Source: Lasiosphaeria ovina
Lineage: Eukaryota; Ascomycota; Sordariomycetes; Sordariales; Lasiosphaeriaceae
DNA length: 64,000 nt
Assembly (NCBI GenBank): GCA_033439765.1
Contig: JAULSN010000005.1
Location: 124,001 to 188,000, forward strand
Reading direction: 5' to 3'
Every line of letters begins with the position of its first letter. Position 1 is the first letter of the stretch. The translations under genes and the position numbers were made by a program. Of the stretch, positions 33,590 through 44,700 are shown in pieces. The notes below the pieces were generated by a model that saw only the letters and a list, made by a program, of their open reading frames with translations, had not been told where the DNA came from and did no database searches.

Positions 33590-33836
33590 AAGGTTCGAGC
33601 TAAATTTTCGCACAGCCGGAATTCCATGGATCCCTTGCGGCGCAATAGCGCCGATCGCGACAATCTGGAATGAAGGATACTCTTTAAGAAAGCCGTACCA
33701 GCTTCCTGTTTCGGGGTAGTAATAAGTCGTAACTACTACTTCAACACAGTTACACTACGTTGGGATCAGCATATGCTTCCAGCCTATAGGAGTTTGCAAC
33801 TACAGTCATCCACGCCACAAACAGCAGCCTTTTCAT
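33590..33836 (-). pseudogene. Second small secreted-protein remnant
   Basis: ATG 33836 opens a signal-like MKRLLFVAWMTVVANSYRL. Stops follow, then another frame reads YYYPETGSWYGFLKEYPSF and IGAIAPQGIHGIPAVRKF. It appears to be a frameshifted secreted protein without a recognised family. Confidence 0.4.
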
Positions 33837-35200
33837 GTTTAGACGGACAAGTCAGCCCGAGCTTACTAGTCAGCAATTGGTCTGATATACGCAACGGCCG
33901 AACTTTCCGGTCATGAGTCTGTGGGATCCTACGCCGGCTACAAACCTTTTGCAGCTATTCCTTCTATAATCATATCAGTTCTCCCCAAACGGCAAGGTAG
34001 CTGACAGAACGACTCATGGTATCTGGTCCCTGGCGTCGTGAGGAGGTGCGTGTGTGCAAACAGCTGAAAAGTTGCGGATATGCTCACATAGCATCGGTAT
34101 GGCTGAATGTGAAGCGGACTGCCTGACTGTTGGTCTGTTTCTAACCCGCCATTCCAGAGACATCGCACAGTTAGACAGGAGCGCGAAGAGACAAAAATGC
34201 ATCTCCTCGGAGTTTTCTATCATGCTCCTATAGGCCCGATTGCATCGTTCCCCCGTACTGGTAGTTGGTTAAGGTGGTTGGTTGGTTGGTTGGTTGGTTG
34301 GTAGCATTTAACGCCTCAGACGTACCACGTAGACTTAATGGCCTGCAGGATACGACTTGTGTTGTGTATAGACTACTGAGCTAGTTAGTTATGTATAGTC
34401 TTGGTTTCCTTATTCGTTTTTCTCCCAAAAAAATTCAATTCCTTCCGGACATTGCTACCTTGAACTACGTCTTGTGTTTGCTTTGCAAATGGTACTAACA
34501 ATTATCGCCCGCCGGTAGCTCCACACTTACCTAGGGCCTCGTGATACTGCCACTATTCCTAACCGTATCGTCGTGAACAAACCAACTAGGTACGGACGGT
34601 CCAACAGGGCTTTGGGGTCCTTTTGCCTCTGTATTGCCAAGAGACCTGTTCAGCCGCATAAGCGGTATCTGCCAACGTACAGGGCGCAAGTGCCCCGCAT
34701 CTTGTGCATCATGCCCAGACAATGGGGAGGAGCATAGAGACTTCGTAAATCTTTTTAGGAAAAGAGACATAGCTTCTTAGGCAGTCGCCCCCTAACCATG
34801 CGAGTCTACGATGTAGTGCAAACAGAAGAGCAGATAACTCAAGAAAGGCGAAACACGATACTTGTAGAAACCCACTAGGGGACTTCGAAATTCGCGAGGG
34901 AAAGTACCTATCTCCGCGTGGAAGTAAAGCAAACCTCCAGAAGTTTTAGAGCTGCTTGTCGACAGAGTAACCTCGCGAGGTAGAATCGCATAGCCCGGAA
35001 ATATTACGACCATTGTAGCACTCGAGTTGCATCGCTGCCTTGAACTGGGAAACGAAACCAGTAAAGAATGTTTCAACTGGCTTGGGCCCTGTTGAATGGC
35101 CAAGTGAGTGTGCGCAACAACGAATTTCCGTCGTCGAAAAGCGTTCAGGAAACACATCTAGTTAGAGAAACCTGTCGCAACCGCTTCCCAGAGATACCCC
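33837..35200. other. Intergenic with GGTT microsatellite
   Basis: No supported gene. Overlapping open frames at 34531-34770 and 34792-35157 lack family features. Confidence 0.4.
34274..34302. repeat. (GGTT)n microsatellite
   Basis: About seven consecutive GGTT units. Confidence 0.85.
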
Positions 35201-37003
35201 CTTGCATTTCAAAGTTGCCCTTCAAAGTTGCCCTTCAACAACAAAATCTGCACCTTGCCAATGACGGCCTCCTCAAAGTGTCCGAGCCGCAATTACTCAC
35301 ATTTGGCCGCTACTACAAGCTGGCCGAGTTGATTGCCCAATACGCACCGGCACGCGAGTTTTGGGTCACCGTCAGAGCCTGGTTAAGCGAGTCGGGCATT
35401 CCAGCCAGCCGCATCGTCCGCTCTCATGATGCGAATTGTGCAATGTTTGATACCACAGTTGGAGAAGCAGAGGCCTTGCTTCAAACTCGCCACCACATGT
35501 ACACTGCTGAAGCCAATGGCGGCTTGCACGTGTAATGCGAGAACTACAGCTTACCGACTCGGTGCGCAGCCACATCAACTTCGTCTTACCCACAATCCAC
35601 TTGGGTCTTGGGACGAGAATCGCGCCGCGTCCCAGCAACGGCCAACCCACGGCAAGGGGTATACCACTAGCCGCCGTATTCCTGCGCCGGCACGTCCGCG
35701 AGGGGCACATAGCTGCTTGTCCCTCATCACGCCAGACTGCCTGCGGGCAATGTATGGCCTTCCGTCCAACCACAACGGCCATCCTAACGTCTTCGGCATA
35801 TACGAACAGGCCTGGGTGTCCTGGCTACCCGGAGATCCGGACACCTTCTTCGCAACATATGCGCCAGCCCTGATCAGCCGGCGCACCAACATCGTAGAAG
35901 TGGACGGTGGATACTGGCAGACGCAGATCCAAGACTTCGCCTTCAACGCGGACCTCGACTTCGAATACGCCATGGCGTTAGCCAACCCGCAGCCAGCCAA
36001 CATGATTAACTACCAAGTCGGCGACGTGTCGGGCCAGGTGAAACTGAATGGCCTTCTGGCCACATTCAACCCCTTCTACTGCGGCCCTGAACGCCTCCTT
36101 CGACGGCGAGTACCCAGACCCCTTGCCTGGTGGGTACAACGCCTCGGACTGCGGTACGCTCGGATGCCTTCCGAGTGTCCTTTCGCTGCCGTACGCTTGT
36201 ATGGAAGCCGATCTGCCTGAGCCGTATGTCCGCCGCCAATGCTTCGAGCTACCCAGGCTCCGGCTAATAGGGGTTACCGTCATCGCTGCGACTTCGGATT
36301 TCGGACCCGCGGGGGCAGGCTGCGAATGCGTTGCGGGACGCACCGATTCTGGTCCCTGTGGATCGACAGGCCCGTCGACTTGCCCGTACGTCACGGCGGT
36401 TGGCGGAACGCGGTTGAAAAGCCGTTTCAACAGGAGCTCGTTAGCTCATCTTACCGTGAGGAGGCGTTCCGGATAGTGTACCGATCCAGGACAAATAGCA
36501 CGTCTGGAAGAGGGTTCAGTAACGTCTTCCCGCGCCATCCTGGCAGCAGGTCATAGCAACGCGAGCGTATTTGGGTAGAGAGGGCGATAGCCTCCGGAGA
36601 CGAAACATTAGCTATCGTTTCAACTGGGACGGTAGGAGACTACCCGGTGTAGCGGCCAACGCTGCAAACTTTGCTATTGAGCTGGATGGGGCCGCCACAT
36701 CTGTCACCGGGGTGTCTGGTTCCGCGCCTGGTTCGCTGCTACTATCAGCATGATTAACGATGAGCGGCTGCGCGTGGGAAAAGATCCGGTAGGATTTGTG
36801 AATCCAGTGCTATACACGAATCTCGGTGCGATGAACGATATTGTGCAAGGGCCGAACCATGGTTGCGAAGTTGAGGTCTTTAACTCGACAAGGGGATGGA
36901 ATCCAGTCACAGAGCTGGGTTCTCCAAATTTTTCGAAGATGTTAGAGCTGTATTTAGGCTTACCTTTACCGTTATCAGGCTCGTTGTTTCAGGATCACAC
37001 CTG
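35200..37003 (+). pseudogene. Sedolisin (S53, tripeptidyl-peptidase-like) pseudogene
   Basis: The pro-segment reads LAELIAQYAPAREFWVTVR and WLSESGIPASRIV. The peptidase domain follows in shifting frames: TPDCLRAMYGLPSNHNG, VEVDGGYWQTQIQDFAFN, LDFEYAMALANPQP, DPLPGGYNASDCGTL, GVTVIAATSDFGPAGAGC, CPYVTAVGGTRL, and finally PVGFVNPVLYTNLGAMNDIV. At least four frame changes and a TAA at 35533-35535 separate the blocks. The Glu of the Glu-x3-Asp catalytic pair seems lost (FNADLDFEY), while the Ser block survives as GVSGSAP. The family acts in acidic extracellular protein digestion; this copy cannot. A 13-bp duplication (TTCAAAGTTGCCC) lies at the start. Confidence 0.85.
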
Positions 37004-40000
37004 ACAGCCGTGGGCAACACAGCGGCGCGTGGGGGAACCGTTCTTGGAAGTGGCAGGTTTAAGCCTGGATTCCGGCATACTTCCAAAGTGACCCGCAAGA
37101 AGCGGCATAGGGTGGAGCGCTGTGATTTGCTATTATAACGGTCAGCCATAGCTTGCGTACAAATGACGCTTCCTCCTTCTTCTATCCATCCTTACCTTCC
37201 ATCTACACACATACTTTGAACTTATATGTGTGGAAGCATAGCTGTTAACTAGGGTCTGCAGGCCTGAACTGGAATTTTAGCTTCCCGAGACTGTCTAAAC
37301 GCGATACTTGGTAGCTCTTCACTCGCTTGCCGGCCAAGTTGCTAATAAATAATTCGGGAAACGGTATTGGGACTCTGCCTCCGGGACGGATTGGAAAGTG
37401 GGGAGGATGTTGTAGACTGAGACATATACACGCAAAAGGGTCCCCGTGCTCGACGAGCCGGTTATCGGAGGTTCCCTCGTTCTCCTAATACCAGGTTATG
37501 TTACCCACCGCTCGTTAGTTGGTAGTACTATTAAGATCGCCGTCAAGGCGGACGTAGAGGTAGTGAAGTGACGAGTCAACTTGAACATGACTGCAACCTA
37601 AGAAATCTCATGGGATCTGTCTTGTGCCTCACCTCATCCGTAACAAACGATATCTGATGCACCAGGTGTCGTATTTTGTTTGTATAAATGGTTATCAATG
37701 ATAAGACCATGGGCTTTACGACACTTCCGGGAATCATAGGTAGTGAGCAGTAATTTAGCATGGCCGGAGTACGATCTAATCCCTGAATGTTTACTACTGG
37801 GGGACTCTCTAAGATTTGAAAGGCCTTACTAATTTGGGGCTTGCCCTAAAGGTTTTCGCTAAGGGAGTTAACGACTATTGGAATCCCTATCTTAGAATCT
37901 TGGAGGCCTTTCTCTATCCTAGAAATCCCAATTAATGGCTTTTCCTAGCCGGTATATTTATTTACTGTGATCTTTACTATTTGTAAGTATCTACCTAGGT
38001 ACCACACCAACAAACATTCAGGGATTGGAGTGTATGCCAGGATTTGTGCCTGACGATTAGGTGCATGCAGTCAAACCACGCTTCTGTGTAAATTAGTGCT
38101 GTCTGAATCCAACGCAATGAAATAGTAACGACGCTGCAATGCAGGAACAGTTATCAACAGCGTGTGATTCGCTGCCCAGAGAAACGAGCCGTAATTTCAC
38201 TCGAAAGCCCGGATACAGCCTCACCTCATTCTGAGCCAGTGCCCTCTGTAACATAACAGTCAAAAAGCAAATTAAATGTTACCGGACGCCACCAGTGGGA
38301 CCGACGGCTGGCAACGCAACCCGACTCGCACGATAAGAGATTGTGAGAAGCCGGCTCTGTGCGACACCAGAAAGATACGGATATCAGCGCGGTCGAAGTA
38401 GACTCGGGAGTAGAGGACGGGAGGTGTTGTCTTCCTCAGTTGCGCCACAGGTAAATTGGCTGATTAGTCTAGTATATCAACGTGTCCCTGTTCCACCCCA
38501 AACTTGGTTTGTCGCTCTCGATGTCGCCAAGCAAGGTGTGGCTCTGAAACTGCGCACAACCTCGAGCCTCCGTGGTCCTCTCGTAATCTCAATCGTGTGA
38601 TGGCCGTGTCACGGACCTATTTCTTCTGCACACAAAGAAGCTCAGTTGCAAGTCTGCTACGAATGAAGACCTTGCCGACGACCCCAGTACCCGGCAATTG
38701 TCTGTCGTGGTGGTCGTGGATATTAGGTTGTGCATGAATCGCCCTTCCAGCCAGCCGCCATCCGCTCAGCGCAGCCGGCGGCTGGATCAAATCTCTATCT
38801 CTGTCCTGTGGCCGGCCGGGCTGTTTCACGCGAGGGGTGGTTGCAGCTTAGCGCGGTGCCGTGGGGGGTCTGATAAGGGCTGGGCTTCCCGCTGCCTGTT
38901 GCGCTCACACTCGCAGCGCTGCGAGATAGGCGGTCTTCGTCCGCTTGGTCCAGTGGGATGGCGGTACGGAAGCGCGTTAGTTATGGGTGCATTATTTCGT
39001 CAAATTGGCTCAAACGACATGTAGATGTCATGAAGAGAGGATGAGGAAGCACACGGTCAACGCCTCAGCGGACTGCCTGATGAAGCGATCCCATCGGGTG
39101 GGGAACATTGCAGGGGGGAGCGTCCCACTGTTTACAGGGCGGTCATTGGGCGAGAGACGAGCACAAGGTGCGGATTCTCTGCTCCTTCGTCCGCAGTCTT
39201 GTGCGCGGCCATTCCACGCCCGACACACCTGCAGTGTCGGAACAGAGATGCAAGGAACAGACACAGAATCACGGGTCGGCATGTATGTACGTCGGGTGCG
39301 ACGGGGTACAGACTTCCAGAAATCAGCATTCGATAAGTCGATGGAGGAGGCAGCGCAAACACCCAGCCAGCGAACCTAAATAGAAGCCAAGACTCTGGCA
39401 GCCGAAGGAGCGCCCCACGCAACGTTGACGGAGATGAGGGCTGCCCGTTAATTAATTTTTGGCATTTGCATTGGCTTCGAGACCAACGAAGGTTCAGGAT
39501 GCGCTCCCCCGCGTCTTGGTCCGAGCAGCCGAAGCTTGGAAGGGCAACGGCGACGGCTTTGGCACTGGCGTGGCGGGGCGGTCGGTGAGACGTCAACCCA
39601 AATGACGAGAGTTCGACTGGCCTCAACCTTCTGCAGCTTAAACCCGGGGGCGATGGGGGTTACACCGGGCTATCTGTGGTCATCTGCCCCTGCAGAGGCT
39701 GCCGGGCATGGTGAGCCCGGGTCTTGGGGGCCAGTGATGCTGGTGGGTGTCATCAACGGCCTGTTGCAACCTTTCTCAACTGCTGGTGTCGCAGAGTGCC
39801 GAACTGCAGGCCTCGATGGACGATTGCCGGTGTTGAAACTGCGCACGAGACACTCACCTCTTCTCTGGTCTGGTTGGGACCGAATCCGGGGAGAGGATGC
39901 AATGGCCCTGGTAAAGCGACAGGAGACGTGAGCTTGGATCGTGATCTCCAGGGCCCAAGCGTGTTTGTGCTTTTTTTTCTTCGCAGGAGACGTGCGCGTC

Positions 40001-41798
40001 AAGGAGCCACGGCGTCGCGCCCTCCTTCCCCATCCCGCTAGATGACGACGGGGCGCCGTTCCCTTGCAAGGCGCACGCGGCACAGGGATCGGTTCGCGGA
40101 CGAGTCCATGGCAACTAACCCGTATCTGGGAGTCGCTATTCAGCCATGGTGCCTAGCTGTGCCATGCTGCTGCTCTCGTCAGGACCTGTGCCATCATCAT
40201 GTTGGATTGCTGGTGAGGTGGGCGCAGGGCGTGGGTTCCAGATCTCTGCGCATCGTAAATCGCAGTCTTCGGCAGGCACTGGGGCAGGCATCTCGCCATT
40301 TGATCGGGTGGATCCAACAACCCAGCTCGCAGCCTTGTTGGCTCTTCCAAAGCTTACGACTTGTCTGGCAGCCATATATTGGCACTCCAGTGTTTTGATA
40401 TGTCGCCTCTTATGGCTGTGTGCACGCGCTGGCAATTTGGCCAATATTAGGCCGCGACCGGGTCGATAAGGTTGTGTATCTATGATATCTGCTGCGGTAT
40501 TCGTCAGACTGCGGAGTCTGGTTCAGCCACCAGGTACAGTGCATCCGAAGGCGCGGGATTGACCTGGTCGACAGCCAAGCCACCCGGTCCGATAAGGCAG
40601 CTCGGTTGAACTGGGCGAGCTAAAGTTAGCTGCCGAGTGCCAGTGGGGAGATTCCAATTTTCTTGGTTCCAGCGCCAGCAACATCCACCTCTCCTGCAGG
40701 GGCAGCGACAGAGACAGGTCGTGAGTTGGCTTTGTTTGCATGCCGACTAGCTCGCGCCCGCCGATTGAGAGCAGAGGCAGAGCAGAGCAGAGGGGAGCGC
40801 GGCGGGGAGAGAGAGTCTCGTGTCTCATGTCTCGCATTGCTCGGAATGCAACTTACACGCGATATCCGTACCAGATAGATCAATGCGACCGCGAGCCCGC
40901 CTCGTCAAGCCCGCCTCGTCAAGCCCGTCCCAAGTGCTCTCTTTTCGTTCTGTTGCGCAGATCGCCGTCCAGCGTCCACTCGGATGCGGATGTGGCAGAC
41001 AGTGGAGTGAAGTCGATCGCGACGATAACTGAGTGACAGTGAGAGCAGCCACGAGCCACACCGAATGACTGAAGGAAGAGGTGCCGCAATCAGTGCCACT
41101 GCCACTCAGCTGGCTGTGGCCGCGCTGTGGTCCATCCCTGATTTGCCCCCCTGTGCCACACGTCAACGTTCAGCCTGTTGCAGGCAGGAACCCGGATATC
41201 GCAGAGCTAGAGCAACCACCTTCAGAGATTAACAAGTCCAGCCAACCGCCGTGTGTTGGCTGCTGGTGCACATGTAGTCCGGTGCTTCGTTCCTGGTTCC
41301 CGGCCGTCTCGCTCGCTAGATAAACAAGGTAGCCGTAGCCACTTTGGCCCTCCCGGTTCTCGTCTTTTTGACTCTTGATCATGTAACCCAGTACCTTATT
41401 CTTCGGTCCTGCCTCTCGGCCCAGCTCTAGGTGTGTCTCTGCCCGTCTGTCCCGACACGCACGCGACACATTCCCTTACACCGACTGGCCTACCGAGTAT
41501 TCGCCGCACATCTAGACGCACCCTATGTGCTGCTCGCCTCCTTCCCTCGACTTACACCACAAAGCATCAGCGCCCACTAGACGCCCTAGGCACGCGGCCG
41601 GCAACCTAAAGTAAAGGCTAAGGAAGGCCGGAAAGGCAAGGCCGGCAAGAAGGCCAGGCCAGGTCAGGCAAACCAGGAAGCACGGGTCGGCGAAGCAGCT
41701 CCCATGCCGCCGTGATTCAACCATCGACGTCGGATCCGCCCTCGCGATCTGCCCTCGCGTGGCCAACCTAACCTGCACTGGCCAGGGCAACAACAAAC
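37004..41798. other. 4.8-kb region with no supported gene
   Basis: AT-rich at 37240-38000. From 38300 the base composition returns to genic values, and several 80-160-codon open frames exist on both strands, but none shows an ATG-led family pattern or splice logic. The last ~1 kb is probably the promoter and leader of the gene at 41799; it has a purine-rich GGCAAGGCCGGCAAGAAGG stretch near 41635. Confidence 0.4.
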
Positions 41799-44700
41799 AT
41801 GGCAGCAAGGTATCCGTACAGCGCCTTGGGCCAGGCCGATGCAGATGACGACGCCTGCGAAGGGCCCGCTGTCCCTACACATACCGCTTTCGCATCGCCG
41901 TTATCGCCGACTTCGACGTCGCGGTCCACAGCGACCGTGCAGTCGCCCTCACTCTCGCTCTCGTTCTCACCTTCGACATCGCCCTCGACGTACATGACGC
42001 TGGCCGAGCAGACATTTACGCCGCTGTCCATGGTTAGCGACAATTGCCCGTCAGACGTGGGCGGCAGCCCCAAATCAGAACACGGTCTGTTGCAGCAGCT
42101 GGAGATGCGCGATCGAATTGGCAAACCTGGAGGGGCCTTTTACAGGACGGCCCCAGCGGCCCCAGCGGCCCCAGCGGCCCCAGCGCCAGCGCCCGCACCC
42201 ACCTCAGCACACGGCGTCAACGCTAGGATCCAATCGTTCGAGGCCCTCCAGGCACTGCACTCCGCCGCAGCTGCCAGGGGACACAAATTCGTATCGGCGA
42301 TTAAAATCAAGAGTCAGCACGCGCGCCTCGTCTCGCCCCCGTTGACGGTTTCTCCCTCGCCGCCACCGTCTCGAGCTACTGCTACCGGTGCAACGCTTGC
42401 AAAAACGGTCTTGGACGCGAGTAGGTCAACGGCGACAGCGAGTCGAGACATTGCTACCCGCACTGCCGACGAATATCGAGAAAATCGAGACAGAGACACT
42501 GGCATCACGCTGCGCCTGGAAAAACCCGAAGTGCACAGCATCCAACGACCTGTGCCGCGCGCTGCCGCTCCTTTGCCGTCGACCCCTTCGGGCTCCCATC
42601 TCAACTCTGACTCTGCAGCCAGCTCCTCGCTCCCATCCCCGACTGTTGGCGACACAAGACTGACCCGGCCTGTGCCCTTTGCATTGCCCAATTCGGAGCA
42701 GCCTCTTGTCCGCACGTCCTCGACCGCTAGCCTGTCAATTAGCCACCCGACCCCTGACCTCAACAAACGGTCCCGATCCGGCGCCTACCTCGGCAATATT
42801 GCTGCCCTCGAGGCCACCGCCGAGCGCCTGTCCATGACCAGTTCCATCGAGGACGCCATCCGTGACGAACACAACGAACTGAAGCGCAGCGACAGCCGCC
42901 GCTCCTCGATCCTCGCCCACGTCGACAGGAAGGTCTCGTCGGAAAGCGGCTCCATCTTCAGCCAGCCCCTGTCTGTCATCAGCAGGAACAGCTCCATCTT
43001 GGGCACCAACAACGCGGCGCGATCAGGAGGCTACTCGCCCGGAGGATATTTCATGAGCCCGCAAGACTCTCTATCGCTCTCGTCGGCGCTCCTGCGCTCG
43101 GGAAGCAAGGGGAGCTCTGCTGGCATGCCGTCACCCAGGACAGGCGTTGCCGAGAACTCGGGCCTGCTGTCCGAGGCTGGAAACGGCGAAGACTTTCCGT
43201 TCGTGGCCCGCCATGGCCCGGGCAAGAGCTCGGCACGGAGCACTGCGAGCAAACTTTCTCTCGCCCAGATTGCCGAGCTCGATAACAACCCGACTGGTTT
43301 GACCCTCGAAGCGCTCGAGGAAGCAGACCGTGCTGCCGCTGCAGGGGAAAGCTTGGACGACGATGACGACGAAATGATCAGGGCCCAGGCCCACCAGCAC
43401 ATTGAAGCGCAGTTTGCAGACGACGACGACACGTACACGCCCGAGACGGAGGTCATGCAGCCAATGCTCGACCACGCATTCGACCATGCCCCTCGGCTGC
43501 AGCTTCACCAGCCCGACGAGTACTTGCCTTATCGCCCACAGTCCCGCGACGGGACGGAGAGGCCAACTACTTCGGGAACCACCGCGACGTACGACCAAGC
43601 GCAGGCGGCTTTTGGCGACTTTGACGGCGTCCACTGCGACCCCGATGTCGACGAGCCCCCGGCAGTCCCAGAACCACAGCCCAGAAAGGAGCGACAGCGA
43701 CCGCCCGCCCCTCCAAAGGAGCGACCGTCGACGTATTTTGATACGGGCACGGGACAGCAGATGGTCTACTATCCCGCGCGCGTCCCTGCGATGCTGAACC
43801 TGCCTCCCAAGCTGTCAAAGAAGCCCAAAGCGGCGACGGCACACAACATACGCCGCTCCCAGGTTGTGAGCGCGATGCCGCTGGCAGCCCGCGAATCCCG
43901 CGTGTGGTTGCCTGACCCGATCGAAGGGCTGCATGGGAGCAAGGACAGCCTGCCATTCATGGCAGGCTTTTCCGAGGTTGACCTCGGCCCGGCGCCTTCG
44001 AGCGCGGACCAAACGCCACAGCTCGCTGGGCTGGACGGGGTGGATCGCGAGCAAGACCCGTCACATGTGAGACAACCGTCTGAGACAAGCACCATCATCC
44101 CGCAGCCGCCACAGCCCTCCGAAAAGCGCGAGATTCGCCGGCCGCAGCGTCTTACAAAGACAGACAAGCACCAGTCGCGTGCTACGGTTCTCGAAGGACT
44201 GCCGCCCCAGCTGCGAGCGAGTGCGTTTTTCGACCTGCCCTCGACCACGCCGCAGATCGAGGTAAAGGGCGGCTCCGCCATGGCAACGCTCGACAGCATT
44301 CTGGACGCGTCGGCACATGCCCCCGTTAGCGCGTTTACGGACCACGCCTTTGCCGGTCATCTGGGATCCGAGGTGTATGGCCGCGAAAAGAAGAGGAAGA
44401 GCAAGAGACCCTTCACCGAGGACATGGGCAACCGCAAGACAATCATTATGAGGAATTCTACGAGCGACTTTCTCAGTCCGCAGGGACCCCAAAAACGGGC
44501 AAGCCAGCTCTCGCTGCTCGGCAATCGGAGCCCGGACACGGAAGCCAACGAACGACGGACGACGCTTGGGATTCTCAATGGCGGCAGCCGCGCCTCGAGC
44601 ATGCACGACGACTCGTCGCCTTCCACGGACCACGCTCCCTTCTCTCCGAACCAGCTCGCACCAGACTCGGACGAAGACCCAGATGGGAGTGAAGAAAGCT

